Below, piece after piece: positions 32,955 to 44,159 of a DNA stretch of 64,000 bases; position 1 is the first letter of the stretch, and the number at the start of each line of letters is the position of its first letter. Source of the DNA: Multifurca ochricompacta (taxonomy: Eukaryota; Basidiomycota; Agaricomycetes; Russulales; Russulaceae); assembly GCA_022496185.1 (NCBI GenBank), contig WTXG01000001.1, positions 1,240,001 through 1,304,000 on the forward strand, given 5' to 3'. Position numbers and translations under genes: made by a program. The notes under the pieces are model-generated. The model was not told the origin of the DNA. It worked only from the letters and a program-made list of their open reading frames with translations, and made no database searches.

Positions 32955-33857
32955 TCAAGTAGCTTTACGTCCTAGTCCGCAAAGAAGTAGCGCAGCGTCC
33001 ATGAGCTCGTCCTTTAATTCTGTCGACTTTTCTGTATGGTTAGCAACCTTTGTGGCGACGCTTGTACTGTCCCAGAAAACGTCATTATTGGTTTCCATGT
33101 CCAAACTACCCATAGGGGTGATGGCCTCATGAGGCTCTTCCTCGTCTGTTTCGTCATCGTCGGCGTCATCTCGACAGGTTGCAACACGCTTTCCTACGAG
33201 ACGAGCAGCTGCACACGCCCATTCAAGAGAACGCGCATGTTTCCGCTTAGCCATCCCAAACTGTACGAACTCGGATTCCGGAGGGCTGGGTGGCCCAAGG
33301 GGGATGAAGGCATGTTGTCCCACATAGATTTATTTGGGTCTGGACGTTTGGAAGGAGTGCGCGGAGGTGCGGTGCGTAGCTCAGAGCGCCGTGCCATAGC
33401 TTCGAGTGTAGGTCGTTTCGTGAGCGGTGTCAGAGGGGTGTATGGAGACGAGAATGAGTGAGGGATAGACGTGCGGGGCCTACACGGTGTTGGACGAACT
33501 ACAGGAGAAGAAGCCGAGTCTGTATTGAGCGTTGCTTTGCGTTCGTTCTGGCGACGATTTTGGAACCATATTGTCACCGCCTTGGGCTCCCTGATGAGCT
33601 GAAGGATGAATATTTGAAGAGGGAAGACGAGGAGGAGCGTACAAATCAAGTTCTCGAGCAAGTGTTTCGCGTTCTTCGCGCGAGGGATGGGAGGCTTGAT
33701 GGAAGAGTAATTCAAGTCTGGTGAGCTGGGAACCTGTGAAACGCTTTCGGGTCCGCTTTGCGGTGGTATTGGGTGTGTTGAAGATATGGTCGTCGGACTC
33801 GGAGCCGAGGCCGGATGACGCACCGGAAAGGAAAATATCAGCAGGGATAGGAGTCAT
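32955..33857 (-). CDS. Homeodomain transcription factor
   Basis: Starts MTPIPADIFLSGASSGLGSE (ATG 33855-33857). The homeodomain is KRTRKRFTGSQLTRLELLFH, QASHPSREERETLARELDL and, after an intron (donor GTACGC, acceptor ATCAG), EPKAVTIWFQNRRQNERK. It carries the invariant W-F-x-N-x-R of helix 3 and no three-residue TALE insertion. A Ser/Pro-rich middle (SSPYTPLTPLTKRP) and a C-terminal acidic region follow. The C-terminal part (PPSPPESEFVQFGMAKRKHA, ending LLLCGLGRKAT) is in another frame; the shift lies at a G5 run on the plus strand (33299-33303, C5 on the coding strand) and one added base would restore it. Similar non-TALE homeodomain proteins regulate fruiting or mating in mushrooms, but the specific role cannot be deduced. 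Confidence 0.85.
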
Positions 33858-35006
33858 TAAGTCAAGGGCGAGGAGGCGACAAGGTCACGGTCGCGGGAGT
33901 GGCGGTTAAGGCTTTATACAAGGGGGAAGAGGTTGCGGCATCCGCGGCTCGGTGACGCGACGCGCCTGTAAACGAGAAAACGCGGGTTGAAGACAAGGAA
34001 CAAGGGACACGCGACGCGTGCGACGCGGGGACACGTTCAACGGTTCAACAACACACGGGACCGTGACGTTCCTTATCACGTGACATAACCGGCGTTGTCG
34101 TTGTCGTCAAACCCTGGTTTCAGTGTGTTGTTCAAACCCGACCCGATATTAACGTGTGAGTGGGCAATTGTTTTATTATTTTGCGAACAAAATCGCTTTT
34201 AATAATACATACAAACTACTTCATCATGAATGTACGAACCACCGGCCCTGCACGTCCCACATTGGAAGGCAGAAGATGCGTGTTACCAAGAGGCAACGGG
34301 CACTAAGACGCACGACGATAGCTATCCGCCCTACATTGGCACAGACTAAAATACAAAAGCCTGTAATTTGACTCGAGGTGCGGAATAAGTAGAAGAAGAA
34401 GCAGAGGAGGAGATGATGATGGTGAATGATAAAACAAACAAACAAACAAACATAAATAATTAACAACAATGGGATTGGCACGACACGGAGACGCGGAGAT
34501 AGCGGAGCATCGCCAAATGGCATTTTATGCCAATTCAATCAATCCACTGCCACTGCCACTGCCAGCCATTGCCAAAATATGAAATGAAATTAATCCCTTG
34601 CGCCCTCATGCCCTCATGTTCATCCATCATCCCTACAAAATCGTATATAAATATGGCAACATGGACTATAAAAAAGCATAGGATAACATTCATCAATCGG
34701 TCTGCTGGCCTTACGGCAATCAGTCATGACTTAACTTAAATGATCTGTCATGACCAATGACCCACGACCACGAGATTATGAAAATCATACCCCCTTCCTT
34801 CCCTTTCCCCGACCGACCCTTTTGCCAGCTGTAAGACCTTCTTTCACTTCTTTCTCTACCCACGCTCCTTATTCCCCCTCTCACGCTCGCTTTCTCACAT
34901 TACTGCCTCCGCTGCAGTTCATTCTCACTCACTCACCCACTCTTTCCTTTTTTTTGTTTTTTTTGTTTTTTTTTTTGTCTTTTTTTGTTTTTGTTACTCT
35001 TCAGTT
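33858..35006. promoter_or_regulatory. Long divergent intergenic region with ACGCG cluster, TCACGTGA site and poly-T tract
   Basis: 1.15 kb between the homeodomain and chitin deacetylase start codons. Next to the homeodomain gene there are several ACGCG cores (about 33953-34026), including a perfect ACGCGT (34014-34019), the MluI cell-cycle-box core. TCACGTGA lies at 34076-34083. Short simple repeats (ACAAA about 34432-34452; CACTGC about 34543-34563) occur in the middle. A T-rich tract (34948-34998) immediately precedes the chitin deacetylase ATG, like the poly(dT) elements of strongly expressed fungal promoters. Confidence 0.45.
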
Positions 35007-37026
35007 ATGCTACCTATTACAATCCTCGCTTTTCTCTTACCTGCTCTCTCCCTTGCCCAGGATGGTAGCATCAGTGGCCCAGCCACTAGCCCTGAAGCTG
35101 CCGGATATTCTTGTGATGCTTCGAAGTGCAAGCTTCCTAACTGCAATTGCGCTAGCACAAGCCCACCGAATGGACTCAGTCCCGTAAGTTTTCTACCGTC
35201 TACTCCTTCCCCTTCCCATGACTACGCGACTTATGTTGGCTCGAAAATTACACCATCAATCCGATTTTTTGACTTTGCATTTTGGTAGTCCGAGGTCCCT
35301 CAATTTATTGTCTATACTGCCGACGATGCCATCCAATCCTACACGATTGATTCTGTCAACCAGTTTCTTGCTCATCGTAGAAACCCCAATGGCTGTCAGC
35401 CCAAAATGACTTATTACACCTCCTTAAACTACACTAACTATACCCTCGTCACCGACTGGTACGTCGCCGGTAACGAGATCGCCGACCATACGTTAGTCGT
35501 TTTCTATCCCTTCCATTCAACTTGATGTACTTGGAACATTTCATTCCTTAGCATGACTCATGTCGGTTCACCTCCGAATGGTGAAATCGATGGCAACCTC
35601 ATTGCTCTGAACGCGCTAGCCGGCATCCCTTTTTCTGCTATCATTGGCTTCCGTGCTCCTTATCTGAACTACACCGCTGACACCCTGAGGCATTTGGCTG
35701 CTGCTCGCTTCACATACGACTCGAGTACCAGTGCTTCCATCCCTGTTACTGATCCAAACACTGATGCCTACTGGCCTTACACTCTTGACAATGGCCTGGC
35801 AAATGACTGCCTCAACATTCCCGGCATCTGCAAGGGGGAGCCACAGCTACCTGGCTTCTGGGAAGTCCCCATGTATGCCTTCTTCGACAATCGTGGTGTT
35901 GCAGGGCCCCACCTCATGGATCCCTGGCTGTGGGTATCATGGATCTTCCAGTTGTCATTTATTGACGCCCCCTCCCCCCTCTCCATCTCAGTGACGAAGC
36001 CAATGGTGCAAGTACGGTTAATGATTCCGCAACTCTCGAGTACATGAAGAATACCTTCACCGCACACTATAATGGAAATCGGCAACCAATCGGACTTTAC
36101 ACTCACCCTATTCATACTTCGGTGCGGAGCAACCACTTGATTCGATTTCGTTTCCTTATTTTTATCTCCCAGACCACGTATCCTGGCGTCACGGTATCAA
36201 ACTCGACCATCAACATGATAAACGCCTTCCTTGATTGGGCGCAGTTGCAGCAGAATGGTGACTCGTCTCGCGGATCGCTCAATTGCTGTCTGACTTGCAT
36301 GCATTAGTTTGGATTGTCTCAACGGAACAAATGTTGGCTTGGGTCCAGAACCCAGTCCCCATCTCCCAGCTAGATTCATTTTCTCCTCTTAAATGTTCAA
36401 CGCCTCAGGTCAATCAGGCAATTTGCGACGGTATCCCCGCCAACGAGCTGGGCCTGCTCAGTCACTGCGCCTTCCCAGATTTCCCTTTCTACACTTGTGT
36501 CAGTGCCGGAATTTCCTTCCCATTGTCTATTTGCTCATATTGTCATAGTATGGCTGCCCCGAGGTGGCGCCGACTCCTGGAAACCCTAATCCACCGCAGG
36601 ATACTTCCAACGGTCAGCAAGAGCGCTTCCGTGGTAAGTTAATTTCGTAGTTCGCGTTCACCTTGGCGCCGACCCATCGATCTAGTTCCTGCGAACTGTT
36701 CGACCCCATTCTGGGACCCTATCCAGGGACAGTGTATTTGCACGTCGAGCAGCTGTCAATTTCAAGACAATTCGCGCCCTATTGGTGTAGGTCCCCTGCC
36801 TCTACCTTTACGCAGACTGATTTCCTTTCCTCCTTAGCCTAATAGCGTGAATCTTACCGGCGGTGGAACTGGTGGTGAGTTTTCTAGCGGTACAGCGTCG
36901 CCAACAGCATCCTTTGTGCCATTTAACGGCAATGGCGCACTCTCAAGTCTCCCTTCTGGTATCTGGCCAGCAATAATACTTGGGTCCATTGGCGCCATGT
37001 CGGGGTGGCTTACAGCCCAGCTCTGA
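35007..37026 (+). CDS. Chitin deacetylase-like polysaccharide deacetylase, secreted and probably membrane/GPI-anchored
   Basis: Signal peptide MLPITILAFLLPALSLAQD (ATG 35007). A Cys-rich start (YSCDASKCKLPNCNCAS) precedes the NodB-type domain. Motif 1 is read as VPQFIVYTADDAI. The metal-binding H-T-x-x-H motif is formed across an intron (DHT + MTH). IGFRAPYLNYTADTLRHL is motif 3 (RAPY). QQN-VWIVSTEQMLAWVQ is the C-terminal part of the barrel. A Cys-rich linker follows (CICTSSSCQ), then a Gly/Ser/Thr stretch and a hydrophobic end (SGIWPAIILGSIGAMSGWLT) that could be a GPI signal or membrane span. Seven or so short introns splice in frame. Family members deacetylate cell-wall chitin to chitosan or act on related polymers. 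Activity on chitin itself is inferred. Confidence 0.85.
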
Positions 37027-37382
37027 TTCTCGCTTATGGCGAGTTTCGGAGCTTTCTTGATGGACCGTGTAGGCAACTATCAGTAATCGGACTGTAGTGG
37101 CCAGGACACTTTGACACCCTTAAGGCTTAATGGATCTACATGTATATTGTTTCCCATTTATATCGAGTTGGCATTTCTCCACGCTCTTGAGACACACACC
37201 AATGTTGGTACTGCATATTCGTAATCATTTGGGTGAAAGATGCTTAGGCCACATTTATCAAACTATCTTAACGGGTGCGGTACCTTCAAAGTGGCATACT
37301 CTGCCTAACCATTTGCATAATCCACGGCACATGATAGAATACAGGTGAGAAGCTTGAAGAATGGCAAGCACTCCTGTCTGCT
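37027..37382. other. Convergent 3' intergenic region
   Basis: 356 bp between the chitin deacetylase stop and the eL21 stop on the opposite strand. No gene or repeat recognised; presumably both 3' UTRs. Confidence 0.5.
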
Positions 37383-38040
37383 TTAAATGGTGGTCTCATA
37401 TGGTACAGGCACAATAGTCTGTGGTGTGTTATCCGCAACCGTGACGGTACGCGCAACACGAGGAAGCACTGGGACTCGCTTCAAATCAATGCGTTCTGTG
37501 GGACATATGCGCATGAGTGCGCGCGCAACCGATACATATGCCTCATTGGAAACACGTACCGCCTTTTGCCTTGGCCTCTGCGTGACTATCGTGATTGCGT
37601 TTCACCCTGTCTAAGAACTCCTGTCGACATTTTGAGTGCCGAATGTGCTCTACGCGGATGTTCACGCGCTTTTCTATGTAGCGATTGCCAACTACCTTGT
37701 TAACAATGACACCGACGGCATGAGGGGTGACATTGTACACGATCCCAGTCCGTCTGTAAAGTACATCAGAGGACTTTGAGAAATAAGTGGGCAACGAGGA
37801 CGGACCCGTGGTAAAATTTATGGGGCATGCCTTTTTGCTGCGCCGCATTGGCCTTGATGTCAACGATATCCCCAACACGGTAGGGAATCAAAAACGTAGA
37901 AATCTTAATGGGACCATGTTCTTTTGAAAGGAATCGAGTCAGTGTCTCCTTCTATGCCCTCTCAGAGGACGATGTTCACCTTTAAAACCTCTCTTGAACA
38001 TGTGACGCGTACGCGCCCTGTAACCGAAAGAGTGAGGCAT
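37383..38040 (-). CDS. RPL21: Large-subunit ribosomal protein eL21
   Basis: Exon 1 is MPHSFGYRARTRHMFKRGFK (ATG 38038-38040). Exon 2 is EHGPIKISTFLIPYRVGDIV with DIKANAAQQKGMPHKFYHG. Exon 3 is RTGIVYNVTPHAVGVIVNKV, with RYIEKRVNIRVEHIRHSKC and a REFLDRVKRNHDSHAEAKAK tail-type helix. Exon 4 is ERIDLKRVPVLPRVARTVTV...PQTIVPVPYETTI (stop 37383-37385). All four join in frame with GT-AG introns. Length is about 160 residues, as expected. The gene faces away from uS4 with 310 bp between ATGs, so the two ribosomal protein genes form a divergent pair. Confidence 0.96.
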
Positions 38041-38350
38041 TTGGAAGACTAAATCCCTAAGTTAGATTTAAAGTAAGTGCATATATGGCCGACTGAAAGC
38101 ACGCACGGTCGTTGACGAGGAGGCGGGAATGTGTTTTAATAGAGTGGAGGACGCAGAATTGATTGATTGAATTATTGATTGTTGTTGTTGTGTACTGGAG
38201 TTCCGGGTATCGCCGAGTGGCTGCCCCCGTACCTGTACAGTTGTGGCGCACCACCGCAGAACTTTGTATTGATTATTGAAATTGACATTGTTAGGGCCCT
38301 TCCTCTATCCTTCCTTTCCTCAAAGACGTCGTCCCCATCGTACAAAAAAA
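38041..38350. promoter_or_regulatory. Divergent promoter of the eL21 and uS4 ribosomal protein genes
   Basis: 310 bp containing TTGATTGATTG and TTGTTGTTGTT repeats (about 38158-38190) and C/T-rich leader sequence just before the uS4 ATG. A bidirectional promoter would allow balanced output of one large-subunit and one small-subunit protein. Confidence 0.45.
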
Positions 38351-39195
38351 ATGCCTAGGTAACAGTGACAGACAATCAGGAACGTGGTTTCTAACATATC
38401 TTATCCAGAGCCCCGAGGAACCATTCCAAGACGTGAGCGTCTTCTTATCCAAGATCCACTTTGGTGGAGGGATACACGTCGCTGATCACAGCCGTGCCCC
38501 ATGTATTGTTATACAGTTACAAGGTACCCCGACGAGCTTTCGGATCCGCGCGTCTCGATGCTGAGCTGAAGGTCAGTCTTCCCTACCCATTTGCCTGTAT
38601 CGCCAATCCCTCATTATCGGCGAAACAGCTCGCCGGCGAATATGGCCTTCGCAATAAGCGTGAAATTTGGCGCATCACGCTCATTCTCTCAAAAATACGT
38701 CGTGCTGCTCGTGAGCTGCTCAAGCTGGATGATAAAGACCCGAAGCGTCTTTTCGAAGGCAACGCACTCATTCGTCGTCTTGTGCGCATCGGTGTGCTCG
38801 ACGAGACGCGCATGCGTCTTGACTACGTGCTCGCTCTCAAGATTGAAGACTTCTTGGAGCGTCGCTTGCAGACACAAGTATTCAAACTAGGCCTTGCAAA
38901 GAGCATTCATCACGCTCGTGTGTTGATCAGACAACGTCACATCCGGTACGTGGCACATCCAAGTTTTCAGTTGATGGTTTAATTTTATGTGTTCTGGATT
39001 TGGATGCACATCTACAGAGTGGGGAAGCAAATAGTAAACGTCCCTTCTTTTGTCGTCCGCCTCGATTCCCAAAAGCATATCGACTTTGCCCTTACATCAC
39101 CCTATGGAGGTGGTCGCCCTGGGCGTGTCAAGCGCAAGCGTGCCGCGGCAGCTGCCAAAAAGGAGGAAGGTGGTGATGAGGAAGAAGAGGACTGA
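38351..39195 (+). CDS. RPS9: Small-subunit ribosomal protein uS4 (yeast Rps9)
   Basis: The first exon is 8 nt (ATGCCTAG, MPR). APRNHSKT and then [18 protein letters not shown] follow after two introns. Next is [20 protein letters not shown] with [20 protein letters not shown]. The S4 RNA-binding domain ([51 protein letters not shown]) and the C-terminus [20 protein letters not shown] with an acidic end (stop 39193-39195) complete it. Five introns, all in frame. The protein binds the 5' domain of 18S rRNA early in 40S assembly. Confidence 0.96.
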
Positions 39196-39585
39196 GTTAA
39201 TTTTGACTGGCCTGATCTTTTCTATGTTCATGGTAGTTGAATGTACATGTGTCTCTTCTTTTTTCTCTTTCTCTCTCCCGCCAGAATGAAAGAAAAAAGA
39301 TCAGGATCAGTGTCCAGCGTGGTTGTTTGTGGCTGTTGTGGTTGTAATTGTGATTGTATGTGAATATTTTGTTTAGTTATGTTATGCTATGTTATGTCAT
39401 GTCATGTCATGTTATGTTATATTTTTTTTATCATCCGCCGTCAGCGTCAAGTCAGTCAAACAGTCAAACAGTCAAGCATCAAGCAAGAGGACGAAACGGA
39501 CGAACAGACAAGAACTCGACAAAAAAAACCTTGAGGTTGTTGTTCTTTCCTTCTCATCACCTCTTTTCTGTTTTTCGTCCTTCGT
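39196..39585. repeat. Intergenic region with TTATG/TCATG pentanucleotide repeats
   Basis: About 39376-39420 is a run of nine pentamers alternating TTATG, CTATG and TCATG. A second short array (GTCAAACAGTCAAACAGTCAAGCATC) lies at about 39452-39482. Both are upstream of the CNH/GYF gene. Confidence 0.6.
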
Positions 39586-42500
39586 ATGCCCCAGCAGTCC
39601 GTTCTTTTAACCCCTTCAATACCGTTAGGCGAAGACAGTCTCGCTCGTTGGAATGAAACTACTGGTCGTTTTGACGGAGACGGCGCTCATCATCTTGAAC
39701 AAGTAAACCAGACTGATGGGAACCTCGCTCTTAAAGCAGATAACCTGCAACAACTCGACAAGACAACTAGTATACCGATGCTGGACTCAACACATACTGG
39801 TCCTTCCCCAATATCCGGCAGTCCCGCTGCGAGTATACGCGATTCAGCTAGTATGCATAGTCTTCCTGCTGTTCAAGTGACAGAGCCACAAGACTCTCAA
39901 CCACTGCCTCAACGCTCAGATATTCCTTCCCTAAGCGACGATGATAGCACCCCTTCAGTGCAGAGAAGTCTCCGACCAAGTGCCACGACTCCTTTTCTTT
40001 CACCGCGGAGAAGTTTCAGATCTCGCTCGGCAATTGACGTGCGTTGTGCTACATACTAACGTCATGACCCCTTTGATCCGTACCTCTGTTTCACATAGAG
40101 TCGATCTCCCAACCGTCTCTCTGGATTTTTCTCGCATTTAATCCACCGACGTGATCATATACCGCCCTCACCTGGCGCCACAACCCATCATGAACGGACA
40201 ACAACCACTCCGGACGGGTCTACTGTTCCCTCACGAGAGTCCTCCCCTGTACCGGGACCCCGGCCTTCTACTCCACCCCCATCATTACCATCCCCATCCT
40301 TGTCGGAGCTAGGCCTCTCTTTGACCGTTATTACGGACCATTTATCACCTTCGCATTTCAGCACCCCACCCGCTAGCGGCGCTTTCCTGGCACCTCACTA
40401 CCTTCTCCTTTGTCACGCCCAGGGTTTGGACGTGTTACCCCTGGTCTCACCTCCGGCACCGGCACCCTATGCGCTGATTCGTCGTGTTAGTTTTAAGAGC
40501 GTCGTGGTGATGGAGCACCGCGGCGTTCTCGTAGCTATCTCCGGCCGTCGGGATGGTGTGCGGGTTTATGCTCTTGACGAGATCAAAAGGGCAGTTGAAT
40601 GGCGTCTTGATGTTGAGATTCGCCGCGAACGAGAAAAGTTGCGTAGAGAAGAGGCAAAACGGGCTCCACTTCGGGATATCGTACCGGGTGACGTTTTTTC
40701 GCTTGAGAAAATACCCATCTCCCGCCCGAATCTAGACAAGGACACGGCCGTACGCCGCTCAACCTCTGAAGGCGCTTCTTTTCCTTCTCAAAAAGGATCA
40801 CAGCTTAAGACCAAGACACTTCCTCAGACACCTCCTCAACCCATTTGTCCCCCCCTGCTATCGACCACGTGCCCTCAGGACCTCCCCCTTCCTATCAGAG
40901 TCCGTCCCCGCCCCGCCAACTTCTCAGACATGGTTCCACTTCGTCTCTGCGTGGCGCCGGGGGTTGGAGTACATCTGTTAATGATGTCCTGAGAGGGACG
41001 ATATCCCGGCGGACAACTGATGTGGTACAGCTGGACAATAATCGCGGTGCGGACGCGAAAGCTGATTGGATGGACGAATTTCACAGTGACGATGAGGCGA
41101 TTAACGTTGTCGCGGCCGGAGCGAGCGGTAGCCAAGCTTTGGATGAGCGGACGAGCTCGATGGTGGCAGCAGGGTCATCGACCAGCAATTCATCAGACCT
41201 GGGACTAGCGACGTCGCGTAGTGGCCGACCGCATTCCGCGACTACGCTCACCCCGACGGAATTTCGTCGAGCAGCACGCCCGTCTGACCTTGATCTCTCC
41301 GGAATACATGTGGAACCTCGCCCAGCCATGCCCCCATCTCCTACTCCTACCCTTCTTACACTTCGACAAGCTCTTGCAACATTCCCAGCGGCCGGCTCCG
41401 TTCCTGCGACAAATTCAATGAACCCACGACCCACGGACCTCCCGATTCCCAATCCGGATCCCGATGACGATGACGAGAATGAGAATGGCGGTAGTACACC
41501 TACCAACGAACCGATATCATTTGCACAAGCGCTCCTGGAAAGTCGCTTGCCAAGTTTACCGCCACCTGGGACACGTCTCTCTCAACAAGCTATACTCATT
41601 AGTCAATCACACACCGTTACATCTGGCGACGAGGACACACCCACCAGTCCAAACAATCATGCCAGGCAAAATAACGATACATTTGGTAGCAGACTTCGTC
41701 GAAGGCGATGGTCAGTGCTAGATGGAATCTTCGCAGGGCCTAGCGGGCAGTCTGAAATGGCCCCTCCGACGGGTCCTCGCCTCCAGGCTTCGCAAGATGC
41801 TCTAACACTTGAAGGTCGTCCCGCCCAGCAATCGTATTCTCCTTTCAGATCCACTCATACTCTAATCTCCGAGACGTCGGCCAACCCCCCACCAGTCCCT
41901 GCGCTCCCTCACTCGCGCTTCTTTTCGCGTATCATTGGTAACCCATTCACCCATCGCCGTTCCGAAGACAGCGCGGATTCATTGCAACTTCGTGTCGATA
42001 ATACTGACGGCAATGCCCGAAAGCAGCAAGGTTTCCCCCCGCCACACACCCCGGCACCGAAGCTTGAATACGTCAAGTTACCCGGCACAAAGGGTTCCCT
42101 TATGATTAAGGCAGTCGAAACGAATAGGAAGAGGCGAGTCGAGCACTTATCACCTCGTATTGCCTGGCTTGACATTACGATACCAGCTTTCTCGCCATCC
42201 TATGCGGAGACAATGGGGAAAAAGTCGAACTTTTTGCTGGTACTTATCGAACAGCGCTTGGGCTGTCGCGCACCTTCATTCTACCGGACTCCCCGCGCTC
42301 TCTGGAACTGCAGCTACAGGGTGATGACCTTGTCGAGGTCTTTCTAGTGTTCTCGCAGAATGTGTTCGGCCTCGAACCTGCTACTGTTCGGGTGCGCGAG
42401 GTCCGGCTCGGACGAGCGGAACGAAGAGCTGCACGCAGGCGTGCACGCGAACTCCAAGTAGACGATCTTTTGGGTCATGAGACGGATGCAGTACCCATGA

Positions 42501-43851
42501 CAGAAGATTCCCCCAATGTCAATATCAGCGTTGGGTTCTCTGTCCCATCGTCGGTTTCCGTCACTACAGAGATTTCAGCTGGAACAACTGTTGTCAGTGG
42601 CACCTCGCTGTCTGCGTCTCAGCCTAACGTGGCCCAGCGTCCCGCTATTGGGACAGCACAGAGAGTAGAGGATATGATGCCGACCAATTCGGGTCCCTAC
42701 ACTACTTTCCAACACTCTCGTTCTCACCAAACTTCCCGCTTGCTGCAATAGTGGACGAATACGTCATTCCTCCAACATACCCGGACTTCTTGCATTACCG
42801 CGCAGTCTACGAACCAGAAATTAATGGAAGCACAGATGTAGATTTGTCACAGATACAGTTTTCGCCTCCAGGCCTCCCCGCTCCTCCTGTGGCACCGCCA
42901 TCACGGTGGTTTTATCGTGACCCGAAGGGGGTCGTCCATGGTTGGTTATAGCTTTGGGATACATATTTGTTGCAGATAGCTCACACATATTTAGGACCTT
43001 GGTCATCATCACGTATGCACGCCTGGTATCGAGAAGCACTGTTGCCTCCCGACCTCCCTGTACGACGAGAAGAGGACACAGACTTTGCTATACTGAAAGA
43101 TCTACGACAACATTGTGTGGACCCTTCGCAACCCTTCGGACCTGTATCAATCCGAACAGTTGCCGGAGAATCACCACTGGGCAATACGTGCGTTGGGAAA
43201 CCTCTACTCCCTCCAATTTCCTTGCTGTCACAGCCAAGGCTTTTTGGCCCCCCTGCCTTGTTCTACTCTTCTAGAGGCGGCCATAGTACGACCATTGTTG
43301 ATGGGCGAGGGAGGTCGGTTTTGAAGGATCGTTTCCTATGGACGCCAGATGAGCTGGATATTGATGGGCAACCTGTTAGCTCCGGTCGTCTCGGCGATGT
43401 GAAGCGTCTGGAAGCGTTTGACACCCAGGGCCGTTCTGTTCTAGTAGCGATGCGCCAAGGCGGATTCGAGGCAGTGGACTTGAGCGATGCTCTCTTGCGA
43501 CCAGCGGATGCCTCTCGTGATATCCTTCCGCACTTCACGGCACCGCCCTTCCAGATGAACCGTCGAAAATTCTTCACATGGAGGATTGGCTCTCCGACTT
43601 CATCCACATTCTCTGCACCAGTGACGTCTCTTGCTCGGAGCTCATCTCGTTACTCTACCCCTGCGAAGAAGCTCAGCACTGGTTCAGGAAAATCACCTGC
43701 TCGGCCCGAGTTTGGCTACGGAGACGCTGACGGTGAACATACACGCAACGAAATTATATTTCTTGGACGGCATGACAATAATGTATACCTCTGCGAACGC
43801 GATGGCGAGACGTTCCGCGTGCTACGACTATCTCCATTTGGCACCAACTAA
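39586..43851 (+). CDS. CNH-like/GYF-domain protein
   Basis: About 1,300 residues, mostly disordered Ser/Pro/Thr-rich. Near the N-terminus is a CNH-like beta-propeller start (LSLTVITDHLSPSHF, APHYLLLCHAQGLDVLPL, SVVVMEHRGVLVAISGRRDG, VRVYALDEIKRAVEWRL). Much later, after a GC-AG intron, the propeller seems to resume (SFLAILCGDNGEKVELFAGT, YRTALGLSRTFILPDSP, GDDLVEVFLVFSQNVFGLEP). A GYF domain follows (RWFYRDPKGVVHG-PWSSSRMHAWYREA), which reads proline-rich peptides. Propeller-like strands close the protein (RNEIIFLGRHDNNVYLCERD). Frame breaks occur at a C7 run (40849-40855; one more C restores it) and at about 42610-42640. CNH domains act in Rho/Rab signalling, GYF in splicing or translation control; the combined function is unknown. 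Confidence 0.7.
42134..42186 (+). other. GC-AG intron in the CNH/GYF gene
   Basis: Donor GCGAGT after AAGAG, acceptor ATACCAG, 53 nt. Removing it joins ETNRK to SFLAILCGDNGEKVEL in frame. No GT donor gives the right phase here. Confidence 0.6.
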
Positions 43852-44159
43852 ATACTGGCGATCACTATGAGACGAACGGACCAAACGGCCTAAGGCTCTA
43901 CATTACGATATAATCATGCATAAGTCCCTGTGTTGCTGTATATCACTTCTCTTCTCTGTGCCCCTTATTCCTGTGTCCTGCTCCCTGCTCATACGTGCAC
44001 TCCCCCTTCGCCGCTTCCATTCCCATCACGTTGTACGTATTTTTCGGCTTGAGCATTATTCAATGTATATTGCAACATTGTCAATAGCCTCTGATGGCAC
44101 TTATACATGATGACGATAGGACAGTATATGTTTCATTAGATTGCACACAGACTATATAT
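43852..44159. other. Convergent 3' intergenic region
   Basis: 308 bp between the CNH/GYF stop and the acyl-CoA ligase stop. No recognisable feature. Confidence 0.5.

Noticed and set aside
34224..34538. Hydrophobic minus-strand frame in the homeodomain/chitin deacetylase gap
   Set aside because: It comes from simple A/C-rich repeats (ACAAA units), with no plausible start context or conservation signal.
37920..37985. Possible C/D snoRNA in the first intron of eL21
   Set aside because: CTGA motifs are present but there is no RTGATGA C box or terminal stem; the intron is only about 60 nt.
38195..38275. tRNA-like A box (TATCGCCGAGTGGCTG) between eL21 and uS4
   Set aside because: No matching B box (GGTTCGANNCC) or acceptor-stem pairing follows within a tRNA length.
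39370..39485. Short direct repeats considered as a CRISPR-like array
   Set aside because: Units are 5-9 bp simple repeats without spacers, in a eukaryotic genome.
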